Source: Ligustrum vulgare
Taxonomy: Eukaryota > Streptophyta > Magnoliopsida > Lamiales > Oleaceae
Assembly (NCBI GenBank): GCA_963555705.1
Contig: OY743172.1
Span: 22,753,446-22,817,445 of the forward strand
Direction: 5' to 3'
DNA length: 64,000 nucleotides
Under the pieces are notes generated by a model that was not told where the DNA came from, ran no database searches, and worked only from the letters and a program-made list of their open reading frames with translations. This document shows positions 45,254-56,359 of the stretch, in pieces (the first letter of the stretch is position 1; each line of letters starts with the position of its first letter). The translations under genes and the position numbers were made by a program.

Positions 45254-45412
45254 ACTGATTCTGTCTCTCTCTCTTAGTTGGGCTTTCAAAGGGAGTAGTG
45301 GGAGCGGTAGGGTACCTGAATTGACAAGAGAGAACTTCAGCATTATTTCTTCTACTTATCACCAAAATTTGTCTCCCCACCCTTCCCCCATCCCAAAATT
45401 GGAGAGTCAACG

Positions 45413-45863
45413 TAGGGATGTCAACGAGTCGAGCTGGCTCGCGAATCGAAGATCAAGGCTCGAACTTGGATCGAGCTTTTTTTGGCTCAAACCGAATCGA
45501 GCTAAAATTCGTCCCCAAAAATAAGGCTCGACTCGAGCTTTTTCCGAACCGAGTCGAGTCAAGTCCCGAGCTTTTAATTTTTTAAAATTTTTATAGCAAA
45601 AATTCATAAAATTTGTTTTAAAATGTGTATATATAGCAAGTTGAATCGAGCTCGTGATCGAAATTCATTGCTCAATCTCTCATCGAGCTTTTTTAGCGGA
45701 CTTTTTTTTTGCTCAAGCCGAACCGAGCCAAATTCCGTCTCTCAAAAAAAAAACTCGACTCGAGCTTTGGCTCTAAATCTCGAGACACGAGCCGAACTTA
45801 ACCCGAACTTTTTTGGAGCCGAGCTCGAGCGGCTCTAGTCGAAGAACCGTTTTGCCATCCTTA
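45413..45863. mobile_element. hAT-type non-autonomous element upstream of the reductase gene
   Basis: Ends TAGGGATGTCAACG and the reverse complement of TAAGGATGGCAAAACG, flanked by GTCAACG (left) and GTCCAACG (right). Interior rich in CGAGCTCGA-type motifs in both orientations. About 160 bases from the start codon, so it may sit in or near the promoter. Confidence 0.8.
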
Positions 45864-46017
45864 GTCCAACGTGAACACGTGTTGTAAATGTCGGTCCTTG
45901 CGTGGATAATAATACATCATTAGTTGAGATGCTCTTTCGAGATGCAATTTATTTTAGAAAGTCAATCCTTAAAATCTAACTCTAATAAATTCTTATTTCT
46001 TTGCTTCAATATTTGTT

Positions 46018-46182
46018 TGGTGACCGTTTTTTTTTTATTTATAAACCAATTTATAAAATACATAATTTTTCAAACCACTTTTTAAAAACACATTTTTCTC
46101 TCTTCAATTTTTTACCACTACTTTTTACCTCAAAATCATAAATAAACTAATTTATAAATCAAACAGTGTTACCAAACGGAGA
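46018..46182 (-). mobile_element. Swarm MITE copy
   Basis: Reverse orientation. The right end reads CAAACAGTGTTACCAAACGG. Interior ACCTCAAAATCATAAATAAA and CACTTTTTAAAAACACATTTTTCTC. Confidence 0.65.
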
Positions 46183-46849
46183 GGTTTGACTCTCCAAATT
46201 TAAAGAGTCAAACTCACTCTCTACTATTAAATTCATTCAAAAAGTTACAATTTTCAATATTTCTACATCAACTTTTTTTTATTAATATTTGATATCATTA
46301 ATCATTCACTTTTAAAAAAAATATTAACTAAAAATAAAGAATGATAATAAATATTTTTATGAAAAAGTAAAATAAAAAGTTTTTTGAAACTTGTAAAAAA
46401 TTTCTCTTTAAATTTAAAAACGCTCTCTATTATGTAGAATATATTATTTAAATATAAATGGTCTATTGGAAAGGCACTTAGGCGAAGTAACACATGATTC
46501 AAGTTTAGTGGAAAAAGAAAATGAGACTTACTTTATTAGGGTCATGTTTGGTGGATATTAAAATCAAGTTTTTAGCTCATTTTGATAAAAAATTGACGAT
46601 ATGTGTGGTTAAAAAGTTGTGGGTTCTATGAAAAAAGTAAGTGGTGAGATAGTTATAATCATTATCCAATGAGTGTATGTCACGTCACAATGTCACTTAA
46701 AATATCAATTATTAATGTCTCTCAAAAATTACTCTTATTTTTCACTTGGATCAATTTTCAAGTTAACCAACTGTAAATAGTTTGCATCTTTATCACTTAG
46801 ACGGGTATTAGATTAGATTAGATGCTATTATACATGTAATTAATGGACT

Positions 46850-47015
46850 GTTCGCCAACTTATATCTGCTACTTCTTTTTGTTTATTTGCATTTTTTATG
46901 TAAAATATGTGGTTTAAAATTAAAAAGAGAAAATATATGTAGTTAAAAAATAATTTCAAAAATTACGTAATTTATAAATTAATTTATAAACTATTTTTTA
47001 TAGTTGCAAACAAAA
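46850..47015 (+). mobile_element. Swarm MITE copy
   Basis: Interior phrases AAAATATGTGGTTTAAAATTA and AAAATATATGTAGTTAAAAA; ends degenerate. Confidence 0.5.
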
Positions 47016-47250
47016 GGTAAGTAAAGATAAGGTCATCCAAGAAAAGACACTCGAAGATTACAACTTGAAAATTGGAATCACAACTTTACAATAATGTGAA
47101 CAAAGACCAAGCTCCAAAAACACGTTGATTTTGACGACTATTGTCTATCCGTGAGTTGGAGAAATCAATAGTTTGTTGATTCATGTGAAATATCAAATAC
47201 TTGTTGATTTTGTTGATAAAATTGTTGTTTTCTACTAATGCCAATTAAGC

Positions 47251-47428
47251 GTTTGTTTGGTAAATCAAATAAATTGATTTATAAATCAATTTATAAAATA
47301 TATAATTTTTTTAAATAACCTTTTAACTACATTCATTTTCTTTTTTTAATTTTCAATTATAATTTTTTATTTAAAAAATATAAATAAAATAATTTATAAA
47401 CCACGCACTTTTATCAAACAGTGTCAAA
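47251..47428 (-). mobile_element. Swarm MITE copy
   Basis: Ends GCGTTTGTTTGGTAAATC and CTTTTATCAAACAGTGTC are inverted. Interior family phrases on the minus strand. Confidence 0.65.
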
Positions 47429-47555
47429 GTTGAAGTAAAACTCTGAACTCTAATAAAAGTCGAGTCAAAGACGTTGCCTAAATTTCTCATTTAATTGAAA
47501 TTGCAAGTGGTCCCTAAACTCTTAATATATAATAAAAACACCTCAACATGTACTT

Positions 47556-47722
47556 CTGTTTGTTAAAATTTTGATGTTTAAAAACATACTTTTTTATGTT
47601 TTTTAGGTAAGATGTGTGGTTGAAAAGCGGAGAAAGAAAATATGTGTGATTAAAATATGATTTGAGAAATTGTGATATTTAAAAACTTATTTTTTTGACT
47701 TTTGCCAAACAGAGGCTAAATC
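47556..47722 (+). mobile_element. Swarm MITE copy
   Basis: CTTCTGTTTGTTAAAATTTTG at left, TTTTGCCAAACAGAGGC at right; interior AGATGTGTGGTTGAAAAGCGG and AGAAAATATGTGTGATTAAA. Confidence 0.7.
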
Positions 47723-47875
47723 TTGTGTTTAAAAAATAAAAACATGTTTTTATGCTTTCGAGGTAAAATATGTGGTTAAAAAATATAGAGACATTATGTG
47801 GTCAAAAGTGATTTGAAAAATTGTATTATAAAAATCATGTTTTTAAATATGTTGCCAAACATAGGCAAAAATGAC
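47723..47875 (+). mobile_element. Swarm MITE copy, head-to-tail with the previous one
   Basis: Interior CGAGGTAAAATATGTGGTTA and ATGTGGTCAAAAGTGATTTG; right end TTGCCAAACATAGGC. Confidence 0.65.
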
Positions 47876-48487
47876 AAAATATTGCCTCCTTTTTATGGCT
47901 ATATTTTTGTTTATGAATAAAAAAATTGTTGTTTTCAAGATAATGTGTAGTTATCTAGCACCTGTTTGACCTCATTTAAAAATTTAACAAATTTTTTGGT
48001 TTTATTCTTTTCAATCGTATATTTATTAATAAAATAATATTATATGTAAATTAAAAAAAAATATTTCATACTTTTTAATCACACGTGATTATTCTAAAAA
48101 TACTATTCATTTCAAAATTATTTTTAAGCATCAAATAGGTATTAGATGAAAAGTAATTTTGAAAAATGTATAAATTAGTTTCAAAAATTGTGTTAGCCCT
48201 GCTATGAAAATATTTTTTTGCTTTGTGGTACAAGTGCTGTGCGGTGTACGTGAGGTGCAACGCGCTAGCATCTTTTCCTATTTTTATCTCCCGAGCTATG
48301 TCAAATTTGCCGGTGTCCCTGTCATCATATTTTTTTTGGCCAATTGCATAGGTGAGATAATCAACAAGTGGGCCATCCACTTTTGACTTGCCATTGAACC
48401 ATCGTGCTCCGTCACGTGTCCATAGTATTATTAGTAGTGTTAAAAAAGGAAATAGGGGTGGTAGTGGTCCACAACGCGAAAAAGATC

Positions 48488-48625
48488 TTTATTAGTTTAT
48501 AAACAATTTAAAATAATATATATTTTCATATCATTTTTTAATTACACACTTTTTAAATTATTTGAATCACATATTTTACTTCAAAAACATCAAGTTCTTT
48601 ATTTATAAATAAAAATAAGCTTTTA
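48488..48625 (-). mobile_element. Swarm MITE copy
   Basis: TTAATTACACACTTTTTAAA and ATCACATATTTTACTTCAAAA match the minus-strand family interior. Confidence 0.5.
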
Positions 48626-48815
48626 CTTATAAAAAAAATGTCGAGTAGAGGCCAAGATAAAGCATCTTCCTCATGATTAAATATTGAATCTACATGTTGT
48701 ACTCACGTTCTTTGTTTATGAACAAAAAAACTTTTACTTATAAAAAATTATCGAACATAGACTAAGATAAAGCATCTTCATCGTGATTCAACGTTAAATC
48801 TACACGCTGTACTCC
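48600..48815. repeat. Tandem duplication of about 110 bp
   Basis: CTTTTACTTATAAAAAA, then AAGATAAAGCATCTTC.TC.TGATT.AA, then AATCTACA.G.TGTACTC occur in the same order from about 48618 and from about 48730. Confidence 0.8.
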
Positions 48816-49021
48816 ACAAGTCTCCCATCTATAGTCATTCAAAGTTATACTACTTGTATATGCAGTGTAACAAAGAGGTAAACACAATACACGCATGATA
48901 CAATTCTATCACTTTATCCATCACATCAACTCTTAAATCAATACACTCAATGTTGCTACTTCATTTTCAGTCAATCTCTTTGTCAAGGTCCAAGTACAAG
49001 TATCGTTAATCGGTCAGTACA

Positions 49022-49290
49022 ACTTTGTTTATTAAAGTTTTGTGTTTAAAACATGTTTTTCCATTTTTAAGATAAAATACGTGATTGAAAAATGGAGAGA
49101 AAATGGTTGTGGTAAAAAAGTGATTTGGCAAACTTGTTTAAAAATATATTTTTTTAACAACAAAATTCTCCAAATCATTTTTTAACAACAAACATTTTCT
49201 CTCCACTTTTCAACCACACATCTTATCTCAAAAATAAATAAAAAAATATACTTTCAAACACAAAACTTTTAACAAATAGAGCCTAAAGTA
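49022..49290. mobile_element. Inverted pair of swarm MITE copies forming a long imperfect palindrome
   Basis: The left arm (GTTTATTAAAGTTTTGTGTTT ... GTGATTGAAAAATGGAGAGAA) is repeated in reverse complement by the right arm (TTCTCTCCACTTTTCAACCAC ... AAACACAAAACTTTTAACAAA). If transcribed it would form a hairpin of over 100 bp. Confidence 0.75.
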
Positions 49291-49509
49291 TTTTTCGTCA
49301 AAGATATTGTGATCAACTTCGATATGTAACATGCAAAACAATACACATTTTTGGAAGGAAAAAAATTGTGTTCGCAATAAATACACACTTTCCGATTCAC
49401 GGTTCAATCAAAATATATGTAATCATCGCAGTAAGTAAATGCGGACTACAATACATATTTTTGCGGGGGAGATCATAATTCAAATACGAAAAACATCCTT
49501 TTTATTAGT

Positions 49510-49665
49510 TTGACATACTAAAATGCATAAAATAAATTATAAATAAATCAATTTTTAAAATCACTTTTAACCACATATATTCTCTCTACTTTTTAATTGT
49601 ATATTTTACCTCAAAAATATAAATAAATAAATTTATAATTGTAAATTGCAATAGTGTTACTGAAC
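49510..49665 (-). mobile_element. Swarm MITE copy
   Basis: Interior CACTTTTAACCACATATATTC and TATATTTTACCTCAAAAATAT, right end CAATAGTGTTACTGAACAG. Confidence 0.65.
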
Positions 49666-49787
49666 AGATTAATAGTTCAAGTGTATAAATATATATATAA
49701 CGTAGGACCAGAATAATACATTCTAATAATTAAAAACAAATAAATATATTGGAATACCGAATACCGGAAGGAATTGAAACAATTATC

Positions 49788-49888
49788 CCTCTATATAAAG
49801 CGCACAGCCCTAAACCAAAAACATCTTCCAGTTTTGTCTTGCTACATGGCTTCAAACAATTACGACAGTTCATCTTCCAAATTGTAGC
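49788..49888 (+). promoter_or_regulatory. Promoter-like sequence followed by a very short ORF
   Basis: CTATATAAAGCGCACAGCC (about 49790-49808) is a good plant TATA context. An ATG near 49845 opens MASNNYDSSSSKL then stops. It could be a real promoter whose gene has been lost, or a tiny first exon. Nothing downstream is recognisable. Confidence 0.3.
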
Positions 49889-50287
49889 ATAAGTTCAATC
49901 ACACGTATATTTTGCTAAAATATATTAAAATCATATCTCAAAATTTAATTTTCATTACTAAACTGTCAAAATTTTTGTTTGTAACAGTTTGAATGGAGAG
50001 TTATTGGCATTTCGCTGGATTCTAACTTGCTACTACTTTTCTCCTTTTGTTTGTCTTTCGTATTCGATCAAGTATGAATGTAAAACTTACATTAACTTAT
50101 TTTTAAAATATTACTATAATATTGATAGATAAACCGTGAATTAAATTGAATCAAACTACAAATAATAGTTGGATTTGGTTTGACTTGAAAATAATATAGT
50201 TTGGTTTGGTTAGAGAAAAATCTTAACCGCATAAAATGGTTTGAGTTGAAAATATAGCGCAAAACGCCCAAACCGAATCGTGTTGCA

Positions 50288-50704
50288 CGGGACGGAGTTA
50301 GGATTTTAATTGAGTGGGGGGTCAAAATTTTCAAATGGTGGGAAGCGGAGGCCCCGAAATTTTTTTGAACAAAAATGATTAACATTATGAAATAACAAAC
50401 CAAAAGTTAAACTAAGTTAACTAACAAGTAACAACTAATTAGTGTAAACTAGTAATTTATAAAAGAAAATACCTATAACTGAAAAGTAAATGTAAACTTT
50501 TAATGTGAGAGATACTAGTAATAAATATTGTATTTACTTCTTGCATAAACTTAATGATTCCAGAGAGAGAATTAAAATCAAAGGAAATAAATTCAAGATG
50601 CCAATCATTTCCTTCTCTTTTTATTTTTTTTATTTTTGGACTAAAATTTTTTTTTTTCAGGGGGGGCCATGGCCCCCACTGGGCCTTATAGGCCTCCGTC
50701 CCTG
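50288..50704. mobile_element. hAT-type non-autonomous element (417 bp)
   Basis: Ends CGGGACGGAG and the reverse complement of CAGGGACGGAG are flanked by GTGTTGCA (50280-50287 and 50705-50712). It contains the 16-base perfect palindrome GGGGGCCATGGCCCCC near its right end. Confidence 0.85.
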
Positions 50705-50712
50705 GTGTTGCA

Positions 50713-51940
50713 TCCCTTATCAATTCCATGTCAAGAATGATTGGGTCTATATGAGTTGTGACTGTTTGTGATCATGTCTATGAAAAACTATGACAATTTG
50801 TGACCGATAATGCATTGATTGTGATCGAATATGTGTGAATTTTGACTATTTGAGATCAAGAACTTCATCTCCTCCACCTAATGCCAACGTACCATACTCC
50901 ACCACAATTGAACCACTCAAAATACTAGCACCACTTTCGACGCGTAACCATTTCCAACTAACCACCACAACCTCCAACGACAAACACAATTATTTCATTA
51001 ATTTTATAATAATGCTTTAATTTGAGATATATATATACATAGAGAGGGATATATAGAGAGAGAAAGAGACAAAGAGACAAACACAATTATCTATTTATCG
51101 GTAACTGAGGTAAGATAATTAAACCTCAACCTACTAATAAAATAAAATAAATAACTTCAACCCTTTTATTTTTGAATTGTAAATCTATCTATATATTAAT
51201 AAAACCAACTAAAATTTTGTCAATTTTGATTGAATTCTTAATTTTGACCGAAATCTAAAATTTATACAGAATTTGAATAGTTACAATAATTTTTGGAAGT
51301 TAATAATTAAGGAGTTTTAAAATTAGTTTGCAGTTATCAAATTGTAGAGAAACTGTTGCATTACATTTTCACACCGTCTTATTACTGTTTAACCCCAAAA
51401 CTAAAGAATTATGATATTTTACCCAACCTATTTCACCATATAGGGTGCCCCATCTCACATGGGTGGGTGTGGGACCACTCGGAATCCAAATATAACTTCA
51501 AATCAGTGCCTCAAATGTCTACAACAAACCCCTCAACCGCTGTGCTCCAAAAAATGCTGTGAAACCATTGCGTAAAACCCAATCAACTATTGATTTCCAG
51601 GCCATTACAGGCACGATGATTGCTAAGAAATCTGCAGATGAAAACCGGGCAAGGCCTAAGAAGAAAAGCGTGAATTTTCAAAAATGAAACTGATAAAATT
51701 GAAAAGAGTTTGGCAAAGGGAGATCTTTAAGAGCCACCCCAGTTATATCACCTTTTATAGTCAATTGGAGGGTTGGACCAATAGTTAGAATCTCCAACTC
51801 ACTGAACCTAATGTAAGTGTTATTCTGTTATTCACATGTGATATTTATAAACCAAAAATGTGCTTTTACTTCACCTTTTTTTTAACGGTAAAATTTAACT
51901 AAAATGCATGCATGCATGACTTGGGATGTTTATCTTCCTC
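50713..51940. other. Intergenic region, no gene recognised
   Basis: AT-rich with a GA/TA-rich simple stretch at 51030-51080. No exon or RNA gene that I can support. Confidence 0.5.
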
Positions 51941-52199
51941 TTTTTTATCGTAAATGTAAACATTATATAGATCAAAATGAGATACAAAATCTCTGAACAT
52001 ACCCGGGTAGAGACAATGGCACAACTGCCAACTAACCTATCAAGCTATACAACACTTCAACGCAGCGAAGTAATAAGATATACAAACAAAACGTAGGCAT
52101 TCCTGCTAAAATGACAATGGTCAGAGCTTGTACTTGACAAGAATACAGATACTCCGGGCATACCCGGGAAAATGATTGTAAAGATTTTAAAAAAAAAAA

Positions 52200-53250
52200 C
52201 TACAACTCAAACACAAAATCTATCTTCAACCGCAAGAGATTCATAAAGATTCAAAACATTACGATACAAATCAAAGATTGCTTTGTATACATATGTTTTA
52301 ATTCTTCAAACTATGCTATCTTCATTCGGCTTAAGATCTTCAAAACGTAGTCGGTTGCGAGCAATCCAAATATGATAGATAGTGGCTACCAAAGCAATGT
52401 GCTTGGATTCACATGACAAGTTGTTCCCATAGCTTCCTTCTCGATCCATTTAACAGCGTTATGGATGGTGCTAATTGTAAGCATGATTCCCAGCCAGCTT
52501 TTAATTCTGTCCCAGATTTTAGCAGATAACGTGCACCTGAAGAAAATGTGACATTGGGTTTCGCTTGGATGATCACAAAACTTGCATTTCATTTCAATGT
52601 TGAGGAATTCCAGTGTCTCTTTGGTGAGGAGTCTGCTCAGTACAGCTAACCAGAGATTAAAGGCCATTTTAGGCGCAATGCAGCTACGCCAGATAGTGTT
52701 AGCCCACGATCTATTCGTTCCTTGTTCCCTAAAGTAGTCATAGGCGGTAATATTGTGATATCTGCCCTTAATGTTCCAACTGTCAAGCTTACGGGTAACA
52801 TTTTCAATGTTGCCATCAATACGAATGATGGTGTCCCTGAGATTTAACAATCTCTTAAAAGGGGTCGAATCATCCTTTTTACTTTGATTTCCCAGATGGA
52901 AGAACCAAAGATGTATATCTGATGTATCCAATGGATCCAAAGTGTGTCCTTTTTTTCATGAAAGTTCCAAAGGACTTTAGCAAGTAATGATGCATTCCAC
53001 CCTTTAAGGTCTTTGAACCCAAGTCCTCCATCTTATTTGGGAAGACTGATGTTTCTCCACGCAACCAATGGCTTGCCCCCATTCCAAAGGAATTTCCTGC
53101 AAAGCTTAATGATTCTCTCAAACACCATAGCAGGAATTGGAAGGATAGAGAGCAAAAAACATTCAATTCCTTGAACCACACTTTTGATTAATTCAGCACG
53201 CCCTCGCATGAGAAAGTGAAAACCTCGGCCATGCACTAATACAGTCAGCC
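52200..53250 (-). pseudogene. LINE ORF2, RT C-terminus and zf-RVT domain
   Basis: Frames contain GRAELIKSVVQGIECFLLSI, FERIIKLCRKFLWNGGKPLV, GGLGFKDLKGWNASLLAKVL, and the zinc-binding region CKFCDHPSETQCHIFFRC within IWRSCIAPKMAFNLWLAVLS and IWDRIKSWLG. These are standard for plant L1 ORF2 C-termini. Frameshifts occur near 52400, 52880 and 53040. Confidence 0.88.
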
Positions 53251-54162
53251 ACTTTTGTAGGGACCAAGAAATTTTCACGTATTTAATAATTATTTTAAAA
53301 TTATGAAAACGTGCAGCTGCGATCTCACCCATTTTTAATTTAAAGTTATGACGTGTCGTCTAGCCGAGCCGAGAAATATCGAGTCCAATTTGATTTTAAA
53401 TAAAATTTCAAATTTCTAAAATTATATTATTTTATTTGTTTATTTATTTTATTCTTTTCAAAATTGTTTAAAATTCCAAATTTTGTTAAGCTCATTTTAT
53501 CAGATCCATTTTCCGACTCAGTTGAATTCACGCGTATTATTTCTCGAGTTCCGTCCCTTGATTATCAAAATTCTAACATCCTAAACACTACCCATACCTC
53601 CACCAACTACATCAATTCCCACAATATTCTAATCAATCCATACCTCCACCAACTCCCACTAACTTCAACCCATACTCTCACAAATCCCAACCCCCTCCTT
53701 ATACATCATCAACCCCTCTCCCTGCACCAACCACAATTCTGATTTCTAGCAACCAGCCTCAACTCCATTCCAGAAATTTCCATTCACGATCAAAATTTTC
53801 TCTCTCTGCACAAACCAACTCTATTCCAGCATCTCCAGTGGTAAGCTTCTACCGGCCAAAATGCATCAACACCACCATTTTTGTCCATTTCGACAACCAC
53901 CAACGCTGCCATAGCCAAGCCTCCATCATCTGCATACTTTCACCACGTCGAACCACCATCAAGAATCATCGATGCCTCTACCACCGGACACCACCAGCCC
54001 ACTGCCAAGACTTCAAAGTCATGGCCAAGACCAACCTCAAGCTGCCCATTTCACCACCACCACACGCAGACCACCGTGCGCCCACTACACCACCACAATA
54101 CTCCACAATCACCACCCATTTTCGAACCAACCACCAAATCAGCCACTCCATCCGCCGCCTGG

Positions 54163-54653
54163 TAGGGGTGGGCGTGGGTTGGGTTGGGTCGATTTTTTGC
54201 TCAACCCGAATCCAACCCACTACGGTCGGGTTGATAAAAAATCAACCCAACCCACCAAATTTCGGTCGGTTTGGGCTTTGGCCCAATTAGTAAAAATTTT
54301 GAAAAAATTAAAAATAAAAACTCATAAATCTATCTTTAATTCAAATCAATTATGTACACTACAATAACCAAAAATACAATAAATTGAACACTTGCTAATA
54401 AAATTAAAATATGTTAAATAAATATTAAATAAGTCAAGTTTCATTACTTTAAAAAAAAAAAGTCTTTTTTTTTGGGTTAGGTCGGGTCGGGTTATTCACC
54501 CAACCCGCAACCCGACCCAACCCGAAAAAAAAATAAAAAAAAAAAAAAAAAACCCGAACCCAACCGAATTTTCACGAAAAACCGACCCAAACCGATCGGG
54601 TTGGGTCGGTTTTGGCGGGTTCGGCGGGTTGGGTCGGTTTTTGCCCACCCCTA
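54163..54653. mobile_element. hAT-type MITE nested in the solo LTR
   Basis: Ends TAGGGGTGGGC and the reverse complement of the same, flanked by a perfect CCGCCTGG duplication (54155-54162, 54654-54661). Interior arms rich in GGGTTGGGTCGG / AACCCGACCC motifs. Confidence 0.92.
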
Positions 54654-55044
54654 CCGCCTGGACCACCAGCCCCTTCACCGCCTCCACTGCCCAACTCCAA
54701 GTCCCCATCAATCAGCCTCAAAATCAAACCATAAACCCAAGAATCAAACGAAGTCCAACACGTACCTCGACCGTCGACTGCTTTGATCGGATTTTTCGCC
54801 AAAAATCGCCCCACCTGAGTCTCAATTTTACCCCCAAATCAGCACCAAACTTTACCCGTTTTGCTACCATCTCCTCCTCCTTGTCACCACCACACGACGG
54901 CGGTGATACCGTCGCAAAATCGTCGGCTGATTGACGCCGGCTGTACACCCCCCACCGGATTTCCCTCTCGCTCGCTTCTCCTCTCTCTTTCTTCTCGGTT
55001 TGTGAAATGGGGAAGAGAGTAATATTTGTTATATTTTAACTTTT

Positions 55045-55460
55045 TAGAAATTGCACCTTAGTCCTCCAAGTTTTAAAGTTTTGTATTTCAGTCCTTTTGG
55101 TTTTAAAACTAATCATTTCAGTCCCTTTAGTTTTTAAATAGTCCCTTCATTTTTAAAAAATCAATTTTTTCAATCCCTACAGTTTAATATCTGTTTTGAG
55201 CTTCAACCCAAGTTCTGAAAAGTTCCATTTTAGTCCCCAAAGTTTCAAATGTTTCATTTCGGCCCATGAGTTCAAATATTTTAAAACTCTATCATTTAAA
55301 TTAAAAATCTGATTATTTCAGCCTGAATATTTTAATAGCATTTTATTCGAGTCCTGAAAGTTTCGAAAAATTTCATTTTAGTCCCCAAAGTTTAAAAGTA
55401 TTCATTTTAGTCCCCCAACTTTCAAATCAGCAATTTCAATCCCTAAATTTTATTTATCGT
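55045..55460. repeat. Degenerate array of TTTAGTCCC...AGTTT units in the solo LTR
   Basis: About ten units of 35-50 bases each with a CAGTCC/TAGTCC then AAGTTT core. Similar phrases occur in the Gypsy relics at 1.5 kb and in the Athila-type LTR at 24.3 kb (opposite strand). Confidence 0.65.
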
Positions 55461-56359
55461 TTTCAACTATAAATTTTAAAAGACTAATTTAACTTATTTT
55501 TCTAATTGGTTAGATGAGGCATACGGAGATTTAAAAGATTGAAGTCATTCCTGCTCAACCACACTCGTTAAGTTTAAGGTAGACTCGCCCCTATTAATTA
55601 ATTTAAATTACGATTGGGTGTGAATGTGTATGTTATGTGACTTATGTGAAAGTCATTTTCATGAAATGAGACGAGAATATATTTCTTTGGAAATATTTAT
55701 GTTGTTATGCTTGTTATAACTTATATGCTTTTATGCATGAGAAAGAAGAGAATATCTTGCCAGATAAATGATAATGTTATGCATAACTTACGTGCCTTAA
55801 GTGTATGAGACGAGACTACCCACACCCGATGTTTAGAGAGCCTATAATTTTTCAAAGAGAAGCCATGTGCTTTAATGCACGAGAAGAGACTACCCACACC
55901 CTATGATTTCTAAAGAGCCTGCATTTATGCGTTCAATTATAACGTAGATTAATTAAATGACGATGAGTCTACTGAGTATTTCTATGAAACGCTCATTTTT
56001 ATTTTAACAATATTTGCAGATTTCAAATAGGGTGGCAAGTGATGGACGATTGTGGCAATAGTCATTAAATAATCGAAACTCTTCTTTTGATGACCCATAT
56101 TTCTAACGTTGGATATTTTTAAGATTTTCAATTATTTAAGAATTTATGACATTGTCAAATGTTTTGTAATAGTAATGGTTCGATTTATTATTTTGAATCA
56201 TTTCATAAATGTTTTCAAATTTTATCGACCATTACAGTTTATTTAATGTTGTCAAAAATGAATTTTCAGCTATTTCTTCCGCTAAAATATTATTTTAAAG
56301 ATTAGACCAGACAATGATGTGGTGAATCGGGTATTTATAACTCGGGGTGCTACAACTTT

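Larger units (their letters stand above)
53256..56354 (-). mobile_element. Solo LTR (about 3.1 kb) of a Tekay/Del-like Gypsy family inside the LINE
   Basis: Minus-strand ends TGTAGCACCCCGAG ... GGTCCCTACA with the 5-bp duplication ACTTT (plus strand, 53251-53255 and 56355-56359). There is no primer site, polypurine tract or coding interior, so it is a single LTR left by recombination. A 3 kb LTR starting TGTA.CACCCCG is typical of Tekay/Del chromoviruses. It includes an array of TTTAGTCCC-type repeats and a nested hAT MITE. Confidence 0.75.

Noticed and set aside
48075..48386. Overlapping frames on both strands near 48.2 kb as a gene
   Set aside because: No recognisable motif, no splice context, and part of the frame is MITE-derived AT-rich DNA.
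53838..54367. Proline/histidine/threonine-rich plus-strand frames as a gene
   Set aside because: They are low-complexity CCA-rich frames, open in several frames at once, and run from the solo LTR into a MITE.
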